From DATHGT01 sp035317605 (GTDB taxonomy: Bacteria > Methylomirabilota > Methylomirabilia > Rokubacteriales > CSP1-6), in NCBI GenBank assembly GCA_035317605.1, contig DATHGT010000136.1, forward strand, positions 1 to 5,412: a DNA stretch of 5,412 nt, written 5' to 3'. Under the pieces are notes generated by a model. The model worked only from the letters and a program-made list of their open reading frames with translations, ran no database searches and was not told the origin of the DNA. The position numbers were made by a program, and so were the translations under genes. How positions within the stretch are numbered: the first letter of the stretch is position 1; each line of letters begins with the position of its first letter. Below are positions 1-5,412 of the stretch, in pieces.

Positions 1-1
1 C

Positions 2-52
2 GCCGCTGACCACCACGGGTTCACCATCAAGCCGCTAGATGGTCAAGCGTAG
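2..52 (+). CDS. Possible 3' end of an upstream gene (partial, unidentified)
   Basis: Frame 2 is open from the left edge to a TAG at 50-52 and reads AADHHGFTIKPLDGQA. Ten of its first eleven codons end in G or C, like the real genes in this window, whereas the other two plus frames stop at 7-9 and 36-38 and have poorer codon choice. Sixteen codons are too few to assign a family, so no function is proposed. If real, the gene ends 31 bases before the preferred GTG start of the oxygenase. It would then overlap the alternative ATG start at 39, which mildly supports the GTG. The stretch could equally be intergenic DNA that is open by chance. Confidence 0.3.
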   Translation, partial: AADHHGFTIKPLDGQA

Positions 53-71
53 CGGCCTCGAGCGTCCATCG

Positions 72-77
72 TATGAT
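72..77 (+). promoter_or_regulatory. Candidate -10 box (TATGAT) for a leaderless oxygenase transcript
   Basis: TATGAT matches the TATAAT consensus at five of six positions and stands out in GC-rich DNA. The GTG at 84 begins 6 bases after the box, close to where transcription would start, so the message would have little or no leader. This agrees with the absence of a Shine-Dalgarno sequence before the GTG. No convincing -35 hexamer is found 16-18 bases upstream, so the promoter would be weak or need an activator. Confidence 0.4.
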
Positions 78-83
78 CGGCTC

Positions 84-800
84 GTGAACGACACGTCGGT
101 CGCAGCGCGCCTGTCCGCTCTCGACTGGGAGAGCATCGAGCGCTCGCTCTGGGATCAGGGCTACGCGAAGACCGCACCGCTGCTCACGCCAGCCGAGTGC
201 GAGGAGCTCGTCGCCGTCTACGCCGACGAGACGCGGTTTCGCTCGCGAGTCGACATGGCCCGGTATCGATTCGGCGAGGGCGATTACAAATACCTGGCGC
301 ACCCGCTGCCTCCGCTCGTCGAATCGCTGCGGAACGAAGCCTATCCCCGGCTGGCCGCGCTGGCCAACGCGTGGGAGCAGGCGCTGGGCTCGCGCACTCG
401 TTATCCGGACGATCTCGCTGATCTGCTCGCGCTGTGCCGTCGTCACGGCCAGACCAAACCTACCCCGCTCCTCCTCCACTACGAGGCCGGCGGCTACAAC
501 TGCCTGCACCAGGACCTCTACGGCGACGTCGCGTTCCCGCTGCAGATCACCGCGTTCCTGAGCCGGCGCGGGGTGGACTACGAGGGCGGCGATTTCCTGC
601 TCGTCGAGCAGCGCCCGCGGGCAATGTCCCGCGGCGAAGCCATCCACACCGAGCAGGGCGAGCTGGTGATCTTCCCCACCCGTCATCGTCCCCTGCGCGG
701 CGCCCGCGGCTGGTACCGCGGCACCACCCGCCACGGCGTGAGCACGATCACTTGGGGAACACGCTATACGCTTGGGATAATCTTCCACGACGCGAAGTGA
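84..800 (+). CDS. 2-oxoglutarate/Fe(II)-dependent oxygenase
   Basis: This is a 238-residue soluble enzyme of the double-stranded beta-helix oxygenase fold, which couples 2-oxoglutarate decarboxylation to oxidation of a substrate. Numbered from the GTG start, the iron ligands are visible as His142 and Asp144 in LHQDLYGD and His217 in RHGVS. Arg227, ten residues after His217, sits where the 2-oxoglutarate carboxylate is usually bound. The segment YEGGDF (166-171) is typical of prolyl-hydroxylase-like members. From memory, the overall pattern (PTPLLLHY, YNCLHQDLYG, TLGIIFHDA) resembles the Pfam family Oxygenase-NA (formerly DUF2086), proposed to act on nucleic acids but biochemically unproven. 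The GTG is preferred over the in-frame ATG at 39 because homology seems to begin at ARLSALDW, a TATGAT box lies just upstream, and the ATG start would overlap a possible upstream gene. There is no signal peptide or membrane segment. The basic-peptide gene begins 24 bases after the stop, so an operon with it and the ABC-F gene is likely. The substrate is unknown. Confidence 0.88.
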   Translation: MNDTSVAARLSALDWESIERSLWDQGYAKTAPLLTPAECEELVAVYADETRFRSRVDMARYRFGEGDYKYLAHPLPPLVESLRNEAYPRLAALANAWEQALGSRTRYPDDLADLLALCRRHGQTKPTPLLLHYEAGGYNCLHQDLYGDVAFPLQITAFLSRRGVDYEGGDFLLVEQRPRAMSRGEAIHTEQGELVIFPTRHRPLRGARGWYRGTTRHGVSTITWGTRYTLGIIFHDAK

Positions 801-810
801 GCTCGCGAAG

Positions 811-819
811 GGGGGTGAG
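811..819 (+). promoter_or_regulatory. Strong Shine-Dalgarno sequence for the 19-aa peptide gene
   Basis: GGGGGTGAG, preceded by AAG, pairs with the 16S anti-Shine-Dalgarno region through GG-GGTGA, with one mismatch to AGGAGGTGA. Five bases separate GGTGA from the ATG at 824. It is the best ribosome-binding site in the window; neither the oxygenase nor the ABC-F gene has a comparable one. It is the main evidence that the micro-ORF is translated. Confidence 0.65.
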
Positions 820-823
820 CCAG

Positions 824-883
824 ATGGCCAAGGGAACGGGGATGCGCAAGGAAAAGAAGAAGCCGAAGCAGAAGAAGAAGTAG
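824..883 (+). CDS. 19-residue lysine-rich small protein or leader peptide
   Basis: The ORF encodes MAKGTGMRKEKKKPKQKKK: nine lysines, one arginine and one glutamate, for a net charge near +9. All nine lysines use AAG, as expected of a translated ORF in a GC-rich genome, and a near-consensus Shine-Dalgarno sequence sits at the right distance. There is no hydrophobic segment or signal peptide; in solution the peptide would be disordered and would probably bind RNA, DNA or the ribosome. I recall short MAKG...RKEKKKPK-like proteins in other bacteria but cannot name a family. It lies 24 bases after the oxygenase stop and 6 bases before the ABC-F start, in the same frame as the ABC-F gene with only TAG-CCG-GAC between them. 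It may be a free-standing basic protein, a leader peptide controlling the ABC-F gene by translational coupling, or the source of an N-terminal extension by amber readthrough. Function is not assigned. Confidence 0.6.
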   Translation: MAKGTGMRKEKKKPKQKKK

Positions 884-889
884 CCGGAC

Positions 890-2707
890 ATGAGCCGTTC
901 CGTCCTGCTGAGCTGCGAAGGCGTCGCCAAGAGCTACGGGACCCGGCGCCTCTTCGACGACCTGTCGTTCGGTCTGCTCGAAGGGGACCGGGTCGGGCTC
1001 GTCGGTCCCAACGGCTCGGGCAAGTCGACCCTCCTCAAGATCCTGGCCGGGCTCGAGACCCCCGATCGGGGAACGCGCTCGCTGCGCGGCGGCGTCCGGA
1101 TCGGCTACGTGCCGCAGGATCCCGCCTTCCCGCCCGGCGCGACGATCGAGGGCGTCATGGCGTCAGCGCTGGCCGGCGTCGACGACGCCGACCGACCCGC
1201 CCGCGCCGCGCAGGCCCTCGGCCGCACCGGACTCGCCGGTCATCACGCCGCGATCGACACCCTCTCCGGTGGCGCCCGCAAGCGACTGGCCATCGCCCAG
1301 GCGCTGGTCGCCGAGCCCGACGTGCTGCTGATGGACGAGCCGACCAACCACCTCGACCTGGACGGCATCCTCTGGCTGGAGGAGCTGCTGCGCGAGGGGG
1401 CGCGCGCCTTCGTCTCCGTCAGTCACGACCGCTGGTTCCTGGAGCACGTGACCACGCGCGTGGTGGAGCTGAATCACGCGTATCCCGGCGGACGCTTCGA
1501 GAGCGACGGCCCCTACAGCGAGTTCCTGGCCCGTCGCGAGGACTTCCTGCGGGGGCAGGCGGCGTGGGAGGAAGCGCTCGCCAACACCGTGCGTCGCGAG
1601 ATCGCGTGGCTGCGCCAGGGGGCCAAGGCTCGATCGACCAAGGCGAAGGGGCGGATCCAGGAAGCGGGCCGCTTGATGGAAGAGCTTCGCGACGCGCGCG
1701 ATCGCGGCGTCGCCGCGACCGCGGGAATCGAGTTCAGCGGGTCGGGCCGCCGGACCCGCAAGCTGCTGGTCGCGCGCGGACTCACGAAGTCGCTCGGCGA
1801 CCGCCGCCTCGTGAGTGACCTCGACCTCGCGATCACGCCCGGCACACGGGTCGGAGTCATCGGGCCGAACGGGAGCGGCAAGACCACGCTCCTCGGCGTG
1901 CTCGCCGGCACGCTGCCCGCCGACGCCGGCCAGATCGAGCGCGCCGACGGCCTTCGCGTGGTCCGCTTCGACCAGGCGCGCAACGATCTCGATCCCGCCC
2001 AGAGCCTGCGCCGGTCGCTCGCTCCCGAGGGCGACGCGGTGACGTGGCAGGGGCGCAGCCTGCACGTGGCCGCGTGGGCCAAGCGCTTCCTGTTCCGGCC
2101 CGAGCAGCTCGACGTCGCGGTCGGCCGCCTCTCCGGCGGTGAGCAGGCCCGCGTGCGCATCGCGCGGCTCATGCGCGAGCCGGCCGATCTGCTGATCCTC
2201 GACGAGCCCAGCAACGACCTCGATATCCCGACTCTCGAAGTCCTCGAGGAGAGCCTCGTGGACTTCGAGGGTGGCCTCGTCCTCGTCACCCACGACCGCT
2301 TCATGCTGGAGCGCGTGGCCACGACGATCGTGACCCTCGACGGCCGCGGCGGCGCCGCGACGTTCGCGGACTACGCCCAGGCGGCCGCGCGAGCGACGTC
2401 GCGCTCCATCCCCGAGACGGGGGCGTCGACGGGCGAGGCCGCGGCGCGAGCGCGCGGGACACCGGCCCCGCGCGCGCCGGCGTCCAGGCGCCTGGCCTAT
2501 CGCGAGCAGCGCGAGTGGGACGGCATGGAGCGCGCGATCCTCGAGGCCGAGCGCGCGCTGGAACTCTGTCAGCGGGCCGTCGACGATCCGGCCATCGTGT
2601 CCGATGCCGCCGCGCTCCAGGAGCGTTACGCCGCGCTCCAGGCCGCGCGCGCCGAGGTCGACCGGCTCTACGCGCGCTGGGCCGAGCTGGAAGCCAAGCA
2701 GGCCTGA
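890..2707 (+). CDS. uup: ABC-F family ATPase, Uup type
   Basis: This 605-residue cytosolic protein has two ATP-binding cassettes and no membrane segment. ABC-F proteins bind the ribosomal E site and help ribosomes through problematic nascent chains; E. coli Uup is also linked to transposon excision and binds branched DNA through its C-terminal domain. Cassette 1 has Walker A GPNGSGKST (39-47), signature LSGGA (125-129), Walker B LLMDEP (146-151) and switch SHD (178-180). Cassette 2 has Walker A GPNGSGKTT (325-333), LSGGEQ (414-419), LLILDEP (434-440) and THD (467-469). Both catalytic glutamates (150 and 439) are present, so both sites should hydrolyse ATP. The inter-cassette linker (about 205-275) contains REIAWLRQGAKARSTKAKGR, close to the Uup linker. 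An Ala/Arg/Pro-rich hinge (about 498-533) leads to a charged coiled coil (534-605) typical of the Uup C-terminal domain. Uup is favoured over EttA, YbiT or a resistance ABC-F by that tail and linker; length is near E. coli Uup (about 635). The start has only a weak purine-rich AAG repeat as ribosome-binding site, so initiation may depend on translation of the 19-aa ORF. The 3' end overlaps recQ by 40 bases, tail to tail. Confidence 0.93.
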   Translation: MSRSVLLSCEGVAKSYGTRRLFDDLSFGLLEGDRVGLVGPNGSGKSTLLKILAGLETPDRGTRSLRGGVRIGYVPQDPAFPPGATIEGVMASALAGVDDADRPARAAQALGRTGLAGHHAAIDTLSGGARKRLAIAQALVAEPDVLLMDEPTNHLDLDGILWLEELLREGARAFVSVSHDRWFLEHVTTRVVELNHAYPGGRFESDGPYSEFLARREDFLRGQAAWEEALANTVRREIAWLRQGAKARSTKAKGRIQEAGRLMEELRDARDRGVAATAGIEFSGSGRRTRKLLVARGLTKSLGDRRLVSDLDLAITPGTRVGVIGPNGSGKTTLLGVLAGTLPADAGQIERADGLRVVRFDQARNDLDPAQSLRRSLAPEGDAVTWQGRSLHVAAWAKRFLFRPEQLDVAVGRLSGGEQARVRIARLMREPADLLILDEPSNDLDIPTLEVLEESLVDFEGGLVLVTHDRFMLERVATTIVTLDGRGGAATFADYAQAAARATSRSIPETGASTGEAAARARGTPAPRAPASRRLAYREQREWDGMERAILEAERALELCQRAVDDPAIVSDAAALQERYAALQAARAEVDRLYARWAELEAKQA

Positions 2708-4635
2708 CGGACGGCGGCCACGAAGCGCTCGCCGAAGGCGTCGAGCTTCCAGTCGCCGACGCCCTTGATCGTCCGAAACGTCTCCAGCGTGGTCGGACGG
2801 AGCCGCGCCATGTCGCGAAGCGAGGCGTCGGAGAAGACCAGGTAGGGCGGCACCCCGCGCTCCTCGGCGATGGCCCGGCGCAGCGTCCGCAACGCCTCGA
2901 ACACCGCGACGTCGGGAACGTCCAGTCCACTCGACGCAAGCGGCGACGCGTCCTGTGTCTCACGTCGACGGGTCGTCGGCGACGCCTCGGGAGCGGACGC
3001 CACGTGTCGCTCGCGTCGACTGGTGGTCAGCGGAGCCACCGTGAGCTCGCCGCGCAGGGCCGCGGCGCCCTCCCTGGTGATCGACAGCGTGGGATATTCG
3101 TCGCCCGAGCGCGCCAGCAGGCCGTGGGCCATGAGCTGATCGATCCACGTGCGGACCTGCGACTTCTTCTCGCCGCGCAGGCTTCCGTACGCCGCGAGTC
3201 GCTCGTGGCCGAGCTGACCGATGCGGCCGGTCTGCGCCCCGCACAACACGTCCGCCACGTGAGCGCCGCCGAACCGGCCACGCAGCTCGGCGGCGGCGGC
3301 CAGGATCTTCGTGGCGACCTCGGTCGTGTCGGTCCCGGACACGGTCTCGCCGAGACAGACGTCGCACGCGCCGCAGCTCGCGGTCTCGTAGGGCTGGCCG
3401 AAGTACGTCACCAGCGCGCGATGCCGGCAGATCGCGTCCTGACAGAACGCGTAGATCTCCCCGAGCTTGCGGAGCGCTCCCGGCGGCGGTACCTCGCCCA
3501 GCACCGACTTCCACATTCCGTAGTCGGCGCCGCTGTGCAGCAGCAGGCACTCGGCCTCGAGCCCGTCGCGGCCGGCGCGGCCGGCCTCCTGCTGATAGTG
3601 CTCGAGCGACTTCGGCATCCCCGCGTGGATGACGTAGCGCACGTTGGAGCGATCGATGCCCATCCCGAACGCGACCGTGGCGACGACGATATCGACGCGC
3701 TCGTTGACGAACGCGTCCTGGTTGGCGCGCCGCTCCTCGTCGGCCAGTCCGGCGTGATAGCGCACGGCCTGGAGACCGCGGCGGACCAGCGCGGCCGTGA
3801 GATCCTCGACCTCCGCGCGGCGGATGCAGTAGACGATGCCGGCCTGATTGCGATGGCGGGCGATCGCGGCCAGCACCTGGACGATCCGGTCCGTCCGCGG
3901 CACGACGCGATAGACGAGGTTCGGCCGGTCGAACGATCCCACGAGCACGAGCGGGTCCTTGAGCTTCAGCTCGGCGACGATGTCCTCGCGCACCTGCGGG
4001 GTCGCGGTCGCCGTGTAGGCGTGGATCGCCAGACCGGGAAACCGCTCGCGCAGCACCGCGAGCTGCCGATACTCCGGCCGGAAGTCGTGGCCCCACTGGC
4101 TGATGCAGTGCGCCTCGTCCACGGCCACGAACGCCGGCTGGGCGCGGGCGAGGCGCTCGGCGAAGCCGTCCATCACCAGCCGTTCGGGCGCGACGTAGAG
4201 AAGCTGATAGCGACCGCCCGCGAGTCCTCGAAACACGTCGGCGCGCTCGGCCGGCGTCTGACTGCTGTTGAGAAACGCGGCGGGAACCCCGGCCTGGAGC
4301 AATCCGTCGACCTGATCCTTCATGAGCGCGATCAGCGGCGAGACCACGACGGCGAGACGCTTCAGATGCGCGGCCGGCGCCTGGTAGCAGAGCGACTTGC
4401 CGCCGCCCGTGGGCAGGACGACGACGGAGTCGCGGCCGTCCAGAATCGCAGCGATGGCTTCGGCCTGGAGCGGCAGGAACTGATCGTAGCCCCAGACGCG
4501 CCGGATGGTCTCGTGGAGGAATTCAGTCTGGACGATGCCGGCATCATAACCAACCGACGCCGGCCCGCCTAGAGTAGAAATCCGGATACAGCTCGTCTTG
4601 CAACGCTGCGGCGGGTTCGTTATGGTGCCTGCCAT
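2668..4635 (-). CDS. recQ: ATP-dependent DNA helicase RecQ
   Basis: This is a complete RecQ, a 3'-5' DNA helicase acting on forks, D-loops and other branched DNA in recombinational repair. Numbered from the ATG at 4635, it shows motif 0 GYDQFLPLQ (49-57), Walker A PTGGGKS (75-81), motif Ia SPLIALMKDQV (99-109), DEAH (173-176) followed by the RecQ aromatic-rich loop CISQWGHDFRPEY, motif III TATAT (208-212), motif V FGMGIDRSNVR (323-333) and motif VI QEAGRAGRDG (349-358). Cys403, 421, 424 and 427 form the zinc site. A winged-helix RQC domain spans about 435-535, a Ser/Thr/Arg-rich linker about 536-573, and an HRDC domain about 574-646. No key residue is missing. The start is uncertain: homology begins near 4536, and the first canonical in-frame codon upstream is the ATG at 4635; another lies at 4677, inside the divergent gene. 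Residues 1-34 probably are not translated, because GC at third positions is about 64% there and about 88% beyond (hand counts). The stop (TAG, 2668-2670) lies inside the end of uup. It appears to be transcribed alone. Confidence 0.93.
   Translation of the reverse strand: MAGTITNPPQRCKTSCIRISTLGGPASVGYDAGIVQTEFLHETIRRVWGYDQFLPLQAEAIAAILDGRDSVVVLPTGGGKSLCYQAPAAHLKRLAVVVSPLIALMKDQVDGLLQAGVPAAFLNSSQTPAERADVFRGLAGGRYQLLYVAPERLVMDGFAERLARAQPAFVAVDEAHCISQWGHDFRPEYRQLAVLRERFPGLAIHAYTATATPQVREDIVAELKLKDPLVLVGSFDRPNLVYRVVPRTDRIVQVLAAIARHRNQAGIVYCIRRAEVEDLTAALVRRGLQAVRYHAGLADEERRANQDAFVNERVDIVVATVAFGMGIDRSNVRYVIHAGMPKSLEHYQQEAGRAGRDGLEAECLLLHSGADYGMWKSVLGEVPPPGALRKLGEIYAFCQDAICRHRALVTYFGQPYETASCGACDVCLGETVSGTDTTEVATKILAAAAELRGRFGGAHVADVLCGAQTGRIGQLGHERLAAYGSLRGEKKSQVRTWIDQLMAHGLLARSGDEYPTLSITREGAAALRGELTVAPLTTSRRERHVASAPEASPTTRRRETQDASPLASSGLDVPDVAVFEALRTLRRAIAEERGVPPYLVFSDASLRDMARLRPTTLETFRTIKGVGDWKLDAFGERFVAAVRQACLASSSAQRA
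4543..4548 (-). promoter_or_regulatory. Candidate -10 box (TATGAT) for recQ
   Basis: On the minus strand TATGAT matches the -10 consensus at five of six positions, and six bases (GCCGGC) separate it from the ATC codon at 4536-4534 where RecQ homology starts. The box and spacing copy those before the oxygenase GTG at the other end of the window. A -35 element is not evident. If this is the recQ promoter, the message would begin at or near 4536 and the in-frame ATG at 4635 could not be its start. Confidence 0.35.
4598..4626 (+). promoter_or_regulatory. Candidate sigma-70-type promoter for the MmgE/PrpD gene
   Basis: TTGCAA (4598-4603) and TATGGT (4621-4626) each match four of six consensus bases and are separated by exactly 17 bases, the optimal spacing. 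The ATG at 4634 begins 7 bases after the -10 box, and no Shine-Dalgarno sequence precedes it, so a leaderless transcript is likely. The promoter lies in the recQ-MmgE/PrpD divergent region, whose composition (AGAGTAGAAATCC and similar) is less GC-rich than the flanking genes. Confidence 0.5.
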
Positions 4636-5412
4636 GACCGCAACCCACCGTCTCGCCGAGTTCGTGCAGAAGACCACGCTCGCCGACTGTCCCGAGCCGG
4701 TGCTGATTCAAGTCCGCCGGGCGGTCCTCGACACGATCGGCTGCATGCTGGCCGGGGCCACCGAGCCGGTGGCCGCGATCGTCCGTCGAGTCGCTCGCGC
4801 CGAGGGCGGCACGCCGCTCTGCCGGGTCTTCGGCACCTCGATGCGCACGTCGCCGACGTGGGCCGCCCTCGCCAACGGCGCCGCCGGTCACGCCCACGAC
4901 TTCGACGACACCAACTTCGCGCTCACCGGCCATCCGAGCGTGCCGCTGCTGGCGGCTTCGCTCGCCGCCGGGGAAGCCGAGATGGCGGACGGCGCCACCG
5001 TCGCGCTCGCCTACGTCATCGGCTTCGAGATCGACGCCGCGCTCGGGCGCGCGCTCAACCCCGACCACTACACGCGCGGCTGGCACGCGACCACGTCGAT
5101 CGGCACCCTCGGCTGCGCCGCCGCCGCCTCGCGCATCCTCGGCCTCGACACCGACCAGACCGTGAACGCGCTCGGCATCGCCGCGTCGCTGGCCTCGGGG
5201 CTCAAGGAGAATTTCGGCTCGATGACCAAGCCCTATCACGCCGGTCACGCCGCGCGGAACGGCGTGCTGGCCGCCCAGCTCGCGCGCGAGGGCATGACCG
5301 CGTCGGAGACCGCGCTGGAGGGTCGTCAGGGCTACGCCGCGGCGTTCTCGAGCACGACGCTTCGGCCGGAAGTCTTCGACCGCCTCGGCCAGCGCTGGGA
5401 GATCCTCGAGTC
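4634..5412 (+). CDS. MmgE/PrpD family protein (3' end beyond the window)
   Basis: The frame stays open from the ATG to the right edge, giving 259 residues plus two bases; family members have about 450 residues, so only the N-terminal helical domain and part of the lid domain are present. The family contains 2-methylcitrate dehydratase (PrpD, propionate catabolism), cis-aconitate decarboxylase and iminodisuccinate epimerase, which abstract a proton from small di- or tricarboxylates without a metal cofactor. Conserved blocks are GHAHDFDDT (85-93), GHPSVPLLAA (99-108), GWHATTSIG (149-157) and KENFGSMTKPYHAGHAARNG (191-210); the Asp and His residues of these blocks form the active site in characterised members. 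No signal peptide or membrane segment is seen. The start is supported by family length, since homology begins at LAEFV, and by the promoter just upstream. No prpB or prpC neighbour is visible, so PrpD activity should not be assumed; many family members in soil bacteria have no known substrate. It is transcribed divergently from recQ. Confidence 0.9.
   Translation, partial: MTATHRLAEFVQKTTLADCPEPVLIQVRRAVLDTIGCMLAGATEPVAAIVRRVARAEGGTPLCRVFGTSMRTSPTWAALANGAAGHAHDFDDTNFALTGHPSVPLLAASLAAGEAEMADGATVALAYVIGFEIDAALGRALNPDHYTRGWHATTSIGTLGCAAAASRILGLDTDQTVNALGIAASLASGLKENFGSMTKPYHAGHAARNGVLAAQLAREGMTASETALEGRQGYAAAFSSTTLRPEVFDRLGQRWEILE

Noticed and set aside
27..788. A 253-codon minus-strand frame opposite the oxygenase
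   Set aside because: The plus strand carries the iron-binding and 2-oxoglutarate-binding residues in order; the minus frame shows no family pattern.
434..883. A 149-codon reading of the frame that ends in the lysine-rich peptide
   Set aside because: Its first 130 residues are an out-of-frame Arg/Pro-rich shadow of the oxygenase. Only the part from the ATG at 824, which has its own strong Shine-Dalgarno sequence, is credible.
1163..2293. A 376-codon minus-strand frame opposite uup
   Set aside because: It mirrors the codon bias of the ABC-F gene, has no recognisable domain and shares the strand with two intact ATP-binding cassettes.
3568..3586. GC-rich near-palindrome CGGCCGGCGCGGCCGG
   Set aside because: It encodes the invariant RecQ motif VI (QEAGRAGRDG). 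Repeated Ala, Gly and Arg codons explain the symmetry, so there is no reason to call it a site.
2515..4572. A 685-codon plus-strand open frame opposite recQ
   Set aside because: It is antisense to a RecQ with every helicase, zinc, RQC and HRDC motif intact. Its product is a compositionally biased string of Arg, Gly, Ala and Asp with no recognisable domain. Long antisense frames are expected in genes with very high third-position GC.
4572..4603. TTGCAA (4598-4603) as a shared -35 element for a minus-strand recQ promoter
   Set aside because: The hexamer is self-complementary, but no acceptable -10 box is found 16-18 bases away on the minus strand; the best nearby match, TACTCT, is 21 bases away.
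4544..5248. A 234-codon minus-strand frame opposite the MmgE/PrpD gene
   Set aside because: It covers conserved MmgE/PrpD blocks on the other strand and shows no domain of its own.

Overview
This window carries high-GC bacterial DNA with a strong preference for G or C at third codon positions, densely packed genes, and no mobile element, CRISPR array, tRNA or rRNA that I can see. The composition, the MmgE/PrpD-family gene and the style of the proteins would fit a soil or sediment lineage such as Candidatus Rokubacteria/Methylomirabilota or another high-GC group. That placement is inference; no phylogenetic marker here settles it.

Layout. Bases 2-52 may hold the last 16 codons of an upstream gene. 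A plus-strand cluster follows: a 2-oxoglutarate/Fe(II) oxygenase (84-800), a 19-residue lysine-rich peptide gene with the best Shine-Dalgarno sequence in the window (824-883), and a full-length Uup-type ABC-F ATPase (890-2707). The peptide gene ends 6 bases before the ABC-F start and is in the same reading frame, separated from it by one amber codon. The minus strand then carries a complete RecQ helicase (Walker/DEAH core, zinc site, RQC and HRDC domains). Its 3' end overlaps the ABC-F gene by 40 bases, tail to tail. Divergent from recQ, an MmgE/PrpD-family gene begins at 4634 and runs off the right edge.

How they may work together. The oxygenase, the basic peptide and Uup look like one transcript. 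Uup-type proteins act on ribosomes with difficult nascent chains and also have a C-terminal domain that can bind branched DNA; RecQ unwinds branched DNA. The oxygenase resembles a family that has been proposed, without firm proof, to act on nucleic acids. The window therefore has an information-processing theme, but only the tight spacing ties the first three genes together. The MmgE/PrpD gene looks metabolically unrelated.

Expression signals. TATGRT boxes lie 6-7 bases before the oxygenase GTG and the MmgE/PrpD ATG, the geometry expected of leaderless transcripts. A third TATGAT box lies 6 bases before the point where RecQ homology begins, but the codon there is ATC, so the recQ start is unresolved. 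The most unusual element is the polybasic micro-ORF fused in frame, through an amber codon, to the ABC-F gene.
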